Assembly: GCA_017599285.1 (NCBI GenBank)
Contig: JAGFXX010000001.1
Coordinates: 1,984,001 to 2,048,000 of the forward strand
Origin: Cereibacter azotoformans
GTDB taxonomy: Bacteria; Pseudomonadota; Alphaproteobacteria; Rhodobacterales; Rhodobacteraceae
Direction: 5' to 3'
DNA: 64,000 nucleotides
Part shown: positions 49,430 through 58,110 of the stretch, piece after piece
Position numbering within the stretch: position 1 is the stretch's first letter
How the letters are laid out: every line of letters starts with the position of its first letter
Position numbers and translations under genes: made by a program
The notes under the pieces: model-generated
Told to the model about the DNA's origin: nothing
The model's input: the letters and a program-made list of their open reading frames with translations, nothing else
The model's database searches: none

Positions 49430-50503
49430 ATGGCTCTTCCGATCAGCGACCAAGCCAAGTGGTGGGGCCTTTCCACCCTCGTCTTCCTGCTTGTCCTGTG
49501 GCTTCTCGGCGACGTGATCCTGCCCTTCATCGTGGGCGGGGCCATCGCCTACTTTCTCGATCCGGTGGCCGACCGGCTCGAGCGGGCGGGCCTGAGCCGG
49601 GTGGCCGCCACCTCGCTCATCTCGGTCGGCATGCTGCTCGTGGTGGTGCTGCTCGTCCTGGCCGTCATCCCGACCCTGGCCAGCCAGTTGACCGCGCTCA
49701 TCGACGCGGCGCCCACGATCTTCCGCCAGCTTCACACCTTCCTGCTCGAGCATTTCCCGCAGCTCTCGGACGAGACGAGCACGATGCGCCAGACGCTGCT
49801 GTCGATCGGCGACACGATCAAGCAGCGCGGCGGCGAGTTGGCCAACACGGTGCTGATCTCGGCCTATGGCGTGATCAACGCGCTGATCTTCGTGGTCGTC
49901 GTCCCGGTCGTGAGCTTCTACCTGCTGCTCGACTGGGACCCGATGGTGGCCAAGATCGACAGCTGGCTGCCCCGCGACCATGCCCCCACCCTGCGCCGCC
50001 TCGCCAGCGAGATCGACGAGGTGCTGGCAGGATTCGTGCGGGGGCAGATCTCGGTCTGCCTCGTGCTGGGCACCTTCTACGCGGTGGCGCTGGCCGCGGT
50101 GGGGCTTCAGTTCGGGCTTGTGGTGGGGGCGATCGCCGGCGCGATCACCTTCATTCCCTATGTCGGCGCCCTGATCGGGGGCGCGCTGGCCATCGGCCTC
50201 GCGCTCTTCCAGTTCTGGGGTGACTGGCTCTCCATCGGGCTGGTGGCGGGCATCTTCGCGCTGGGGCAGTTCCTCGAAGGCAACGTGATCACCCCCCGCC
50301 TCGTCGGCGGCTCGGTGGGGCTGCATCCGCTGTGGCTGCTCTTCGCGCTCTCGGCCTTCGGGTCGATCTTCGGCTTCGTGGGGATGCTGGTCGCCGTTCC
50401 GGTGGCGGCGGCGATCGGGGTGCTGGCGCGCTTCGGCATCCGGCAATATACGGGCTCCCGCCTCTACCGGGGCACCCACATCATCACCGAGGAGGACATG
50501 TGA
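49430..50503 (+). CDS. perM: AI-2E family transporter (PerM/TqsA-like)
   Basis: The 357-residue membrane protein has about eight spans and a soluble loop (about residues 70-145), the plan of the AI-2E transporter family (PF01594). Recognisable blocks are [20 protein letters not shown] (about 36-55) and [20 protein letters not shown] (about 242-261), with [10 protein letters not shown] at about 285-294. The family includes the AI-2 exporter TqsA and sodium/proton antiporters; the substrate here is unknown. It overlaps the next gene by four bases. Position before an Hda-like gene is conserved in many alphaproteobacteria. Confidence 0.88.
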   Translation: MALPISDQAKWWGLSTLVFLLVLWLLGDVILPFIVGGAIAYFLDPVADRLERAGLSRVAATSLISVGMLLVVVLLVLAVIPTLASQLTALIDAAPTIFRQLHTFLLEHFPQLSDETSTMRQTLLSIGDTIKQRGGELANTVLISAYGVINALIFVVVVPVVSFYLLLDWDPMVAKIDSWLPRDHAPTLRRLASEIDEVLAGFVRGQISVCLVLGTFYAVALAAVGLQFGLVVGAIAGAITFIPYVGALIGGALAIGLALFQFWGDWLSIGLVAGIFALGQFLEGNVITPRLVGGSVGLHPLWLLFALSAFGSIFGFVGMLVAVPVAAAIGVLARFGIRQYTGSRLYRGTHIITEEDM

Positions 50504-51180
50504 AGGGTCAGCTCGCCTTCGACCTGCCGATGCGACCGGCCCTGAGCCGCGAGGATTTCTTCGTCTCGCCGGCCAATGCGCTGGCGCTGGCAAGCCTCGA
50601 CGGCTGGCGCGACTGGCCGCGCGGCAAGATGGTGCTGGTCGGCCCGCGCGGGTCGGGCAAGACCCATCTGGCCCATGTCTGGGCGGCGCAGGCCGAGGCG
50701 CGGCTGATCCCGGCCGAGGCGCTGGCGCGCGCGGACCTGCCCGCGCTTGCCGCCGATGGCGCCGTGGCGGTCGAGGATGCCGAGCGGCTGGGCGGCGAAC
50801 GGGCCGCCGAAGAGGCGCTCTTTCACCTCCACAACCTCATGCTCGAACGGTCGGGCGCGCTGCTCATCACCGCCGACACGCCGCCGCGCGACTGGGGGCT
50901 GGTGCTGCCCGACCTCAAGAGCCGGATGCAGGCCGCCGCCGTCACCCGCCTCGAGGCGCCCGACGACGCGCTTCTGTCGGCCATGCTGGTCAAGCTCTTT
51001 GCCGACCGCCAGATCGCGGTGCCGGGAATGCTCGTGCCGTGGCTCGTGGCGCGGATGGATCGGTCGTGCGAGGCGGCCCGGGCGCTCGTTGCGGCGCTCG
51101 ATGCCCGCTCGCTGGCCGAGCGGCGGCCGATCTCGCGCCAGATGGCGGCGGAGCTTCTGGGACTGGCCGGTGCCGAATGA
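50500..51180 (+). CDS. hdaA: DnaA-related regulatory inactivator (Hda-like) ATPase
   Basis: Hda with the beta clamp triggers ATP hydrolysis by DnaA and so limits re-initiation; HdaA does this in Caulobacter. The 226-residue protein starts at GTG 50500 with KGQLAFDLP, whose QLAFDLP is the clamp-binding motif. The AAA+ core has Walker A LVGPRGSGKTHLAHVW (about residues 46-61), a Walker B-like AVAVEDAERLGG (about 87-98) and DLKSRMQAA (about 137-145). The DNA-binding domain of DnaA is absent. It overlaps perM by four bases and precedes ppk1. Confidence 0.88.
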   Translation: MKGQLAFDLPMRPALSREDFFVSPANALALASLDGWRDWPRGKMVLVGPRGSGKTHLAHVWAAQAEARLIPAEALARADLPALAADGAVAVEDAERLGGERAAEEALFHLHNLMLERSGALLITADTPPRDWGLVLPDLKSRMQAAAVTRLEAPDDALLSAMLVKLFADRQIAVPGMLVPWLVARMDRSCEAARALVAALDARSLAERRPISRQMAAELLGLAGAE

Positions 51181-51183
51181 GAT

Positions 51184-51201
51184 CTGTCACATAACCTTCA
51201 C
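51184..51201 (+). promoter_or_regulatory. Pho-box-like element before ppk1
   Basis: CTGTCAC-ATAA-CCTTCAC resembles the PhoB box (two CTGTCAT-type half-sites 11 bases apart). The first half fits well and the second matches five of seven positions. It starts four bases after the hdaA stop codon and ends 38 bases before the ppk1 start. Confidence 0.55.
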
Positions 51202-51239
51202 AAGATACGGGCAAACGGACCCGAACCGAGGCTGAGAGC

Positions 51240-53420
51240 ATGACACCGGCAGATTTCCTGAAGGCCCCCTTCCCCGAACCCGTCCCGTTGCCCGAGGAGG
51301 AGGTCACAGGTCCGCGGCGCTTCTTCAACCGCGAACTCAGCTGGCTTGCCTTCAACTGGCGCGTTCTCGACGAAGCCGACAATGTGCGGGTTCCGCTGCT
51401 CGAGAGGCTGCGCTTCCTGTCGATCTCGGCCACCAACCTCGACGAATTCTACACCGTGCGCGTCGCGGGCCTGCGGGCGCTGGTGCGCGCCGGCAACCTC
51501 GTGCTCTCCGAGGACGGGCGCTCGCCGGCCGAGCAGCTCCAGCTGATCAACGCCGACGCCCGGCGGCTGATGCAGACCCAGCAGACGGTCTGGAACAAGC
51601 TGCGCCGCGAGATGGAGGAACAGGGGATCTCGATCCTCACCCGCTCCAAGCTGACCGCCCGCGACCTGCGCCATCTCGAGGACCACTTCCTGTCCAAGGT
51701 GTTTCCGGTCCTGTCGCCGCTGGCCATTGACCCCGCCCATCCGTTCCCCTTCATCCCGAACACGGGCTTCACGCTGGGGCTCGAGCTTGAGCGCATGTCC
51801 GACCGGCGCCCGCTGCAGGCGCTGCTGCCGATCCCGCAGCAGATCGCCCGCTTCGTCGAACTGCCCGCCAAACCCGGCGAGCACCGTTTCCTGCCGCTCG
51901 AGGAATTGCTGCTCCTGCATCTGGGGATGCTCTTTCCCGGCTATGCCGAGCGCGGCCACTGCGCCTTCCGGGTGCTGCGCGACAGCGATCTCGAGGTCGA
52001 GGACGAGGCCGAGGATCTGGTGCGCGAGTTCGAGACCGCGCTGAAGCGCCGCCGCCGGGGCGAGGTGATCCGCATGAAGATCTCGGCCGGCGCGCCGAAG
52101 GAGCTTCACGCCCTGATCATGGAGGAGCTGGGCGTCACCTCCGACGAGGTGATCGAGGTCCGCGGCGTCATCGGCATCGCCGACCTGAAGGAGCTGGTGA
52201 TCTCGTCGCGCCCGGACCTGCTGTGGCCCGCCTTCACCCCGCGCGTACCCGAGCGGCTGGCCGATCACGAGGGCGACATGTTCTCGGCGATCCGGCAGAA
52301 GGACATCCTGCTGCATCACCCCTACGAGACTTTCGATCTGGTGATCCGCTTCCTCCAGCAGGCGGCGAGCGATCCGAACGTGCTGGCGATCAAGCAGACG
52401 CTTTACCGGACAAGCTGGGACAGCCCGATCGTCACCGCGCTCTGCGAGGCGGCCGAGGCGGGCAAGTCCGTCACCGCGCTGGTGGAACTCAAGGCCCGCT
52501 TCGACGAAGCCGCCAACATCCGCCAGAGCCGGCGGCTCGAGCGGGCGGGGGCGCATGTCGTCTATGGCTTCATGCATCTCAAGACCCACGCCAAGATCTC
52601 GACCGTGGTCCGGCGCGAGGGCGACAATCTCGTGACCTACACCCATTACGGGACGGGCAACTACCACCCGATCACCGCTCGGGTCTATACGGACCTGTCC
52701 TTCTTCACCTGCGACCCGGCGCTGGGGCGCGATGCCACCAAGATCTTCAACTATCTCTCGGGCTATGTGCAGCCCGTGGGGCTCGAGAATGTGGCCATCG
52801 CCCCCATCACGCTGCGCGGCCGCCTGCACGAGCTGATCGCGGCCGAGGCCGATCACGCCCGCGCCGGACGGCCCGCCGAGATCTGGCTCAAGGTCAATTC
52901 CATCATCGACCCCGAGCTGATCGACGCGCTCTATGCCGCCAGCCAGGCGGGCGTGAAGATCAGCCTGATCGTGCGCGGGATCTGCGGCCTGCGCCCCGGC
53001 GTGAAGGGCCTGTCGGACAACATCCGGGTGAAGTCGGTCGTCGGCCGCTTCCTCGAACACAGCCGCATCGTCTGCTTCGGCAATGGCGCCGGGCTGCCGT
53101 CCAAGAAGGCGCGGGTGTTCTTCTCCTCGGCCGACTGGATGGGGCGCAACATGGATCGCCGGGTCGAGACGCTGGTCGAGGCGCTGAACCCGACCGTGAA
53201 GGCGCAGATCGTGGGGCAGATCATGGCGGCGAACCTCGCCGACGATTCCCAGAGCTGGCTGCTTCAGGCGGACGGCCGCTACGTGCGCCCACCGGCCGGC
53301 GAGGAGGCCTTCTCCTGCCATGGCTTCTTCATGGAGAACCCCTCGCTCTCGGGGCGGGGAACGGCGGGCGCGAAGGACGTGCAGCGTCTGGCCACCCTGC
53401 GCGACGAGGGACCGCTTTGA
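51240..53420 (+). CDS. ppk1: polyphosphate kinase 1
   Basis: PPK1 makes long-chain polyphosphate from ATP through a phosphohistidine. The 726-residue protein shows the N domain start [20 protein letters not shown] (about residues 23-42). The catalytic C1 domain has [15 protein letters not shown] (about 448-462) and [11 protein letters not shown] (about 467-477), which hold the histidines. The C2 region has [16 protein letters not shown] (about 629-644). Length is typical. A Pho-box-like sequence precedes it, and ppx follows 130 bases downstream. Confidence 0.97.
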   Translation: MTPADFLKAPFPEPVPLPEEEVTGPRRFFNRELSWLAFNWRVLDEADNVRVPLLERLRFLSISATNLDEFYTVRVAGLRALVRAGNLVLSEDGRSPAEQLQLINADARRLMQTQQTVWNKLRREMEEQGISILTRSKLTARDLRHLEDHFLSKVFPVLSPLAIDPAHPFPFIPNTGFTLGLELERMSDRRPLQALLPIPQQIARFVELPAKPGEHRFLPLEELLLLHLGMLFPGYAERGHCAFRVLRDSDLEVEDEAEDLVREFETALKRRRRGEVIRMKISAGAPKELHALIMEELGVTSDEVIEVRGVIGIADLKELVISSRPDLLWPAFTPRVPERLADHEGDMFSAIRQKDILLHHPYETFDLVIRFLQQAASDPNVLAIKQTLYRTSWDSPIVTALCEAAEAGKSVTALVELKARFDEAANIRQSRRLERAGAHVVYGFMHLKTHAKISTVVRREGDNLVTYTHYGTGNYHPITARVYTDLSFFTCDPALGRDATKIFNYLSGYVQPVGLENVAIAPITLRGRLHELIAAEADHARAGRPAEIWLKVNSIIDPELIDALYAASQAGVKISLIVRGICGLRPGVKGLSDNIRVKSVVGRFLEHSRIVCFGNGAGLPSKKARVFFSSADWMGRNMDRRVETLVEALNPTVKAQIVGQIMAANLADDSQSWLLQADGRYVRPPAGEEAFSCHGFFMENPSLSGRGTAGAKDVQRLATLRDEGPL

Positions 53421-53550
53421 TCCGCCCTACGCCCACCGACCGACCTGCGCACGCCGGCAGCCTCCCGCAGGCGCCGGATCCTGCCGCTTTGCGTATTGAC
53501 GGACCGGCCGCAGCCATTACCTTGGCCGCAACCAATGCGGGAGATGTGCC

Positions 53551-55092
53551 GTGAACGACATCCCGGATCCGCATGACGAGTTCGGCCCGTTCGGCAGGCC
53601 CCTGTTCGAGGACCCGTCCGCCCGCGCCCTTTCGCGCGTGGGTGTGGTCGATGTCGGCTCGAACTCGGTCCGCATGGTGGTCTTCGACGGCGCCGCCCGA
53701 AGCCCGGCCTATTTCTTCAACGAGAAGGTCATGTGCGGGCTGGGCCAGGGCCTTGCCGAGAGCAACCGGCTGAACCCGCGCGGGCGCGAGCGGGCGCTGG
53801 CGGCGCTCCGCCGGTTCGCGCTGCTTGCCCGCGGCATGAAGGTCTCGCCCATGACCGTCGTCGCCACCGCCGCCGTGCGCGAGGCCGAGGACGGGCCGGA
53901 CTTTCAGGCCGAGGTCCTGCGCGAGACGGGCCTCCGGCTCTGGGTCATCGACGGCGACGAGGAGGCACGGCTTTCGGCCCAGGGCGTCCTGCTCGGCTGG
54001 CCCGACGCGCGCGGGATTGTCTGCGACATCGGCGGCAACTCGATGGAGCTTGCCCGGATCGGCGAGGGCAAGGTCGGCCGTCGCGTGACCTCGCCGCTCG
54101 GACCCTTCCGGCTCCAGCAGGTCAAGGGCAGCCCGAAGGAGCGGCAGGCCCATATCAGCCGGATCATCAAGGAGTTGCGCGACACGATCCAGCCCGACCA
54201 TGACCGGATCTACCTCGTGGGCGGGTCGTGGCGGGTGATCGCGCGGCTCGACATGGAGCGGCGGGGCTATCCACTGACCGTGCTGCACGAATACCGGATG
54301 CTGCCGCGCTCGCTGATCGAGACGCTCGACTGGATCGAGGCCAGCGACCTGGCCGCGCTGCGGGTCCGCACCGGCACCTCGCCCGAGCGGATGGAGCTGG
54401 TCCCCCTCGCCGTCGAGGTGCTGCGCGAGCTGATCCGCATCTTCCGGCCGAAGGAGATCGACGTCTCCTCCTACGGCATCCGCGAGGGGCTGCTCTACGA
54501 GCAGATGCCGCCGAAGTTGCGCGCGCGCGATCCGCTGATCGAGGCGGCACGGGTGGCCGAGGCGACCTCGGCCCGCACCCCCGGCTTCGGCAAGAAGCTC
54601 CACCAGTTCCTGGCCCAGCTCTTCAAGAACGCCCCGCCCGAGCGGCAACGCCTGATCAAGGCCGCCTGCCTGCTGCATGACACAACATGGCGCGCCCATC
54701 CCGACTACCGTGCCGAGATGTGCTTCGACAACGCGACCCGCGCCAACCTCGGCGGTCTCGACCATCCGGGCCGCGTGTTCCTCGGGCTCGCCCTGCTTCA
54801 CCGCTACAAGAACTCGCGTTCGGGCTCGCGGCTCGAACCGCTGTTCCGGCTTCTGAGCGAGGAGCAGATCCACGAGGCCGAGGTGCTGGGCAAGGCCATG
54901 CGGTTCGGCTCGATGTTCTCGATCGACGATCCCGGCACGGCGGGCAGCCTGAAACTCATGCCCAAGAAGAAGATCCTCGAACTGACCCTGACGCCCGAGG
55001 GGGTGGCGCTCTATGGCGAGGTGGCGCAGGCGCGGTTCAAGTCGCTCGCGACGGCCCTGCGCGCCACGCCGGTGGTGAAGACCACGGCATGA
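53551..55092 (+). CDS. ppx: exopolyphosphatase (Ppx/GppA family)
   Basis: Ppx removes terminal phosphate from polyphosphate; some relatives hydrolyse pppGpp. The 513-residue protein has the sugar-kinase/Hsp70-like fold with VVDVGSNSVRMVVFDG (about residues 32-47) and CDIGGNSMELARIGEG (about 158-173). The catalytic Glu lies in VVATAAVREAEDG near residue 115. A C-terminal HD-like domain (about 340-500) has LLHDTTWRAHPDYRAEM. GTG 53551 follows GGGAGATGTGCC. The ppk1-ppx order is widely conserved. Confidence 0.93.
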   Translation: MNDIPDPHDEFGPFGRPLFEDPSARALSRVGVVDVGSNSVRMVVFDGAARSPAYFFNEKVMCGLGQGLAESNRLNPRGRERALAALRRFALLARGMKVSPMTVVATAAVREAEDGPDFQAEVLRETGLRLWVIDGDEEARLSAQGVLLGWPDARGIVCDIGGNSMELARIGEGKVGRRVTSPLGPFRLQQVKGSPKERQAHISRIIKELRDTIQPDHDRIYLVGGSWRVIARLDMERRGYPLTVLHEYRMLPRSLIETLDWIEASDLAALRVRTGTSPERMELVPLAVEVLRELIRIFRPKEIDVSSYGIREGLLYEQMPPKLRARDPLIEAARVAEATSARTPGFGKKLHQFLAQLFKNAPPERQRLIKAACLLHDTTWRAHPDYRAEMCFDNATRANLGGLDHPGRVFLGLALLHRYKNSRSGSRLEPLFRLLSEEQIHEAEVLGKAMRFGSMFSIDDPGTAGSLKLMPKKKILELTLTPEGVALYGEVAQARFKSLATALRATPVVKTTA

Positions 55093-55640
55093 CACTCGCC
55101 CCGCCCCTCCCCGGTGAGCCGGGCCTGCAGGACGCGCCGCCCTCTGGTCGGCCGCCATCGCTGACCATCCGCCCGGCCCGGCCCGAGGATGTGCCGGCGC
55201 TGCTCGCGATCTGGAATCCGATCATCCGCGACACGCTGGTGACCTTCAACGCCGACGAGAAGTCGCCCGAAGAGCTTCGGGCCATGATCGAGACCCGCCC
55301 GGCGTTCCTCGTGGCCGACGAGGGCGCGGGACCGATGGGCTTTGCCACCTACTCGCAGTTCCGGGGCGGCGTGGGCTACCGCCACACGATGGAGCACACG
55401 ATCATCCTCGGCCCGGCCGCGCGGGGGCGCGGGATCGGCCGCGCCCTGATGGCCGCCATCGAGGATCACGCGCGACAGGCCGGCGCGCATTCCATCTTCG
55501 CGGGCGTCAGCGCGGGCAATCCCGAAGGCCGCGCCTTCCATGCGGCGCTGGGATATGCCGAGACGGCAGTGCTGCCGCAGGTCGGCTGCAAGTTCGGGCG
55601 CTGGCTCGACCTTGTGCTGATGCAGAAATTCCTCTCCTGA
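55089..55640 (+). CDS. GNAT N-acetyltransferase, phosphinothricin acetyltransferase-like
   Basis: The 183-residue protein has about 24 poorly conserved residues and then a GNAT domain of the Pat/Bar type. It reads TIRPARPEDVPALLAIWNPI (about 26-45), GFATYSQFR (about 80-88), then EHTIILGPAARGRGIGRALM (about 98-117) as the acetyl-CoA site. FHAALGYAETAVLPQVGCKF is at about 148-167. Such enzymes acetylate phosphinothricin-like or methionine-derived amines; the natural substrate is unknown. Its ATG overlaps the ppx stop codon by four bases. Confidence 0.85.
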   Translation: MTLAPPLPGEPGLQDAPPSGRPPSLTIRPARPEDVPALLAIWNPIIRDTLVTFNADEKSPEELRAMIETRPAFLVADEGAGPMGFATYSQFRGGVGYRHTMEHTIILGPAARGRGIGRALMAAIEDHARQAGAHSIFAGVSAGNPEGRAFHAALGYAETAVLPQVGCKFGRWLDLVLMQKFLS

Positions 55641-55671
55641 CACCGGCCGCCGCGGGGTCTATGCTGGTCCC

Positions 55672-56355
55672 ATGTCGATCTGGAGCCGCATCACCGACGC
55701 GCTGGCCGCCCTCGCCTCGGGTGAGGGGCTGTCGGCTGTGCTCGACCGCCTTCGCACCCCGCCCGAGCGGTCGGTGGCCTTCACCATCGCCGTGATCGCC
55801 CTTGGCGCGAAGATGGCCAAGGCCGACGGGCAGGTGACGCGCGACGAGGTGGCCGCCTTCCGCCAGATCTTTGCGATCCCGCCCGGCGAAGAGGCCAACG
55901 CGGCCCGCGTCTTCAACCTCGCGCGGCAGGATGTGGCCGGGTTCGATGCCTATGCCCGCAAGATCAAGCGCATGTTCCGCGACGACGACCAGATCCTCAC
56001 CGATCTGGCCGAGGGGCTCTTTCACATCGCGGTGGCGGACGGCCATTATCACCCGGACGAGGATGCCTTCCTGTCCGAGGTGGCCCGGATCTTCGGGTTG
56101 AGCGACCGCTGCTTCCGCGCGCTGCGCGCCCGCTTTGTCGGCGACGCGCCGCGCGATCCCTACGACGTGCTGGGCGTGGGGCACGATGCGCCGCTGACCG
56201 AGATCCGGTCGGCCTGGAAGCGCGCCGTCCGCGACTGCCACCCGGACCGGATGGTGGCGCGCGGCGTCCCGGAAGAGGCGGTGAAGCTGGCCGAGCGGCG
56301 GCTGATCGACATCAACCGCGCCTGGGAGGAGATCAGCGCGAAGCAGGCGGCGTGA
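55672..56355 (+). CDS. TerB-DnaJ domain protein (DjlA-like, no membrane anchor)
   Basis: The 227-residue protein has a TerB-like helical domain (about 30-150) with VIALGAKMAKADGQVTRDEV and FHIAVADGHYHPDEDAFLSE. It ends in a J domain (about 162-225) that reads DPYDVLGVGHDAPLTEIRSA and CHPDRM, the HPD signature that stimulates DnaK. This is the domain order of E. coli DjlA, but the N-terminal membrane span of DjlA is missing. Client proteins are unknown. It directly abuts the next gene: its TGA is followed at once by an ATG. Confidence 0.88.
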   Translation: MSIWSRITDALAALASGEGLSAVLDRLRTPPERSVAFTIAVIALGAKMAKADGQVTRDEVAAFRQIFAIPPGEEANAARVFNLARQDVAGFDAYARKIKRMFRDDDQILTDLAEGLFHIAVADGHYHPDEDAFLSEVARIFGLSDRCFRALRARFVGDAPRDPYDVLGVGHDAPLTEIRSAWKRAVRDCHPDRMVARGVPEEAVKLAERRLIDINRAWEEISAKQAA

Positions 56356-57375
56356 ATGGGACAGCGGCTGCGCATCGCGACCTACAACGTCGAGTGGTTC
56401 AACGCGCTCTTTGACGACCGCGGGCGGCTTCTGGCCGACAACGAACTCTCGGGACGCTACGAGATCACCCGCCGGAACCAGATCGAGTCGCTCGGCATCG
56501 TCTTCACCGCCCTCGATGCCGATGCGATCATGGTGATCGAGGCGCCGAACCACGGGCGGCGGCGCTCGACCGTCAAGGCGCTCGAGACCTTCGCCCGCAC
56601 CTTCGAGCTTCGCGCCTCGCAGGCGATCATGGGCTTTGCCAACGAGACCGATCAGGAGATCGCGCTTCTGTTCGATCCGTCGCGGATCGAGGCGCGGCAT
56701 GACCCGCAGGCCAGCCCCAAGGCGCCGCGGTTCGACGGGATCTTCCGCTTCGACATCGACGTGGATGCCGCGCCCGAGGCGATCCGGTTCTCCAAGCCGC
56801 CTCTGGAACTGGCGGTGCGCGCCGATGGACATGCGCTGCGGTTGATCGGCGTCCACGCCAAGTCCAAGGCCGGGCGCGGCGCGCGCAACGGCGCCGAAGA
56901 GGTCCGCATCGCCATCCAGAACCGCCGCCAGCAGCTCGCGGAATGTGTCTGGATCCGCAGGCGGGTGGCCGCGTTGCTGGCCCGGCACCAGAGCGTGATG
57001 GTGATGGGCGACTTCAACGACGGGCCGGGGCTGGACGAGTACGAAAAGCTGTTCGGCCATTCGGGGGTCGAAATCGTGCTCGGCCTCGACGAGCCGCCGG
57101 AGTTGCGCCTCCACGAGCCGCATGCGCGCATGGCCCTGACCCAGCGGGTCGGCGTCCAGCCGAGTTCGGCGCGCTTCTGGCTCGCGCCCGAGGACCAGTA
57201 TTTCGAGGCGCTGCTCGATTTCATCATGATCTCGCCCGATCTGGCCGAAAAGGGACCGCGCTGGCGGATCTGGCATCCGCTGAACGATCCCAACTGCTTC
57301 CGCATCCCAGAACTGCAGGAGGCGCTTCTTGCCGCCTCGGATCATTTCCCGGTGACGCTGGACATCGAACTCTAG
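56356..57375 (+). CDS. endonuclease/exonuclease/phosphatase family protein
   Basis: The 339-residue protein has the EEP fold. RIATYNVEWFNALFDD (about residues 5-20) holds the metal-binding Asn, MVIEAPNH (about 58-65) the family's Glu, RLIGVHAKSKAGRG (about 159-172) a His, and MGDFNDGPG (about 216-224) the DxN catalytic pair. The C-terminal ASDHFPVTLDIEL carries the final Asp-His. There is no signal peptide, so it acts in the cytoplasm. The substrate (DNA, RNA or phospho-compound) cannot be told. It follows the DnaJ-like gene with no spacer and is the end of the plus-strand run before the riboswitch. Confidence 0.85.
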   Translation: MGQRLRIATYNVEWFNALFDDRGRLLADNELSGRYEITRRNQIESLGIVFTALDADAIMVIEAPNHGRRRSTVKALETFARTFELRASQAIMGFANETDQEIALLFDPSRIEARHDPQASPKAPRFDGIFRFDIDVDAAPEAIRFSKPPLELAVRADGHALRLIGVHAKSKAGRGARNGAEEVRIAIQNRRQQLAECVWIRRRVAALLARHQSVMVMGDFNDGPGLDEYEKLFGHSGVEIVLGLDEPPELRLHEPHARMALTQRVGVQPSSARFWLAPEDQYFEALLDFIMISPDLAEKGPRWRIWHPLNDPNCFRIPELQEALLAASDHFPVTLDIEL

Positions 57376-57424
57376 CGGGCTGCGACCGCGCGGGCCTTGC
57401 GCGTGGCACGGGAAAGGCCGATGG

Positions 57425-57612
57425 TGCGCGGGACGGTTCCCGGGGGCAGCCCCGGGCGAAGAGGGAATGCGGTGCGGGCCTGTTCGGCCCCAAGCCGCGA
57501 CTGCCCCCGCAACTGTAGGCGGCGAGCGCGTCCCATCATGCCCACTGGCCCCGGACAGGCCGGGAAGGGCGGGACAAGCCGAGACCCGCGAGTCAGGAGA
57601 CCTGCCGTCATC
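57425..57612 (+). promoter_or_regulatory. cobalamin (adenosylcobalamin) riboswitch
   Basis: The 5' part has GAGGGAATGCGGTGCGGGC (57461-57479) and the CCGCGACTGCCCCCGCAACTG segment near 57495-57515. The GCCACTGG-like segment appears as CCCACTGGCC (57541-57550). Then come CCGGGAAGGGCGGGAC (57560-57575) and the B12 box ending GAGTCAGGAGACCTGCC (57589-57605). These are the conserved blocks of the B12 riboswitch in the right order. It precedes three B12 genes. The 5' end is approximate. Confidence 0.93.
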
Positions 57613-57669
57613 GGACCTGTAACAGCCGGGCGGGGTGTCCCGGGCGCAGGGTGCGTGCGCCTGCGCCGC

Positions 57670-57704
57670 CCCTCCGCCTGCCCGTCCCCAAGATGCGCGG
57701 AGGG
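57670..57704 (+). promoter_or_regulatory. ribosome-site-sequestering stem below the B12 riboswitch
   Basis: CCCTCCGC (57670-57677) is perfectly complementary to GCGGAGGG (57697-57704), which contains the ribosome site of the next gene, whose ATG is at 57709. Formation of this stem would hide the site, so control is probably at translation. Confidence 0.6.
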
Positions 57705-57708
57705 CGCG

Positions 57709-58110
57709 ATGATCGTGACGCGGAACGGACGGACCTACAGCCTGACCCAGTGCCGACACCGGCACCAACCCTGCCTCAGCGGCCTGTCGGTGATCGAGCA
57801 TCTGGCGGACTCCGCCCGCTCGACCGAGGGCCTGATGGGGCCCGACTTCGAGATGCAGGGCTGCGTGCGCCTGACCGGATGCAGCCGTCCCTGCACGGCG
57901 CTGTTCCGGCTGACGACGGGCGGGCTGCAACTCTTCTGCGATCTCGAGCCCGGCGACTGGTCGCCGGGGCTCGTGCGGCTGGCCGAGATGCTCGAGGGCG
58001 GCGGCTCCTTCGCGGGCGCGCTTCCGGCCGAGCCGGCGGCCATGGTCCTCGCCTCGGCACCCGCGCGCCCCTCGCGGACGGGCCTGCAGCCGGAGGCGGC
58101 CCTCCATTGA
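57709..58110 (+). CDS. small cysteine-containing protein of the cobalamin operon (BluF-like, DUF1636-like)
   Basis: The 133-residue protein has cysteines spaced in two clusters: CRHRHQPC near residues 15-22 and CVRLTGCSRPC near 51-61, with another in LFCDLE. The GCSRPCTALFR segment resembles DUF1636 and thioredoxin-like ferredoxin proteins linked to cobalamin genes, so metal or Fe-S binding is possible. In R. capsulatus the first gene of a B12 operon, before the bluE kinase, is bluF; position suggests the same here. Function is unknown. ATG 57709 has GCGGAGGG upstream, and its stop overlaps the next start. Confidence 0.7.
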   Translation: MIVTRNGRTYSLTQCRHRHQPCLSGLSVIEHLADSARSTEGLMGPDFEMQGCVRLTGCSRPCTALFRLTTGGLQLFCDLEPGDWSPGLVRLAEMLEGGGSFAGALPAEPAAMVLASAPARPSRTGLQPEAALH

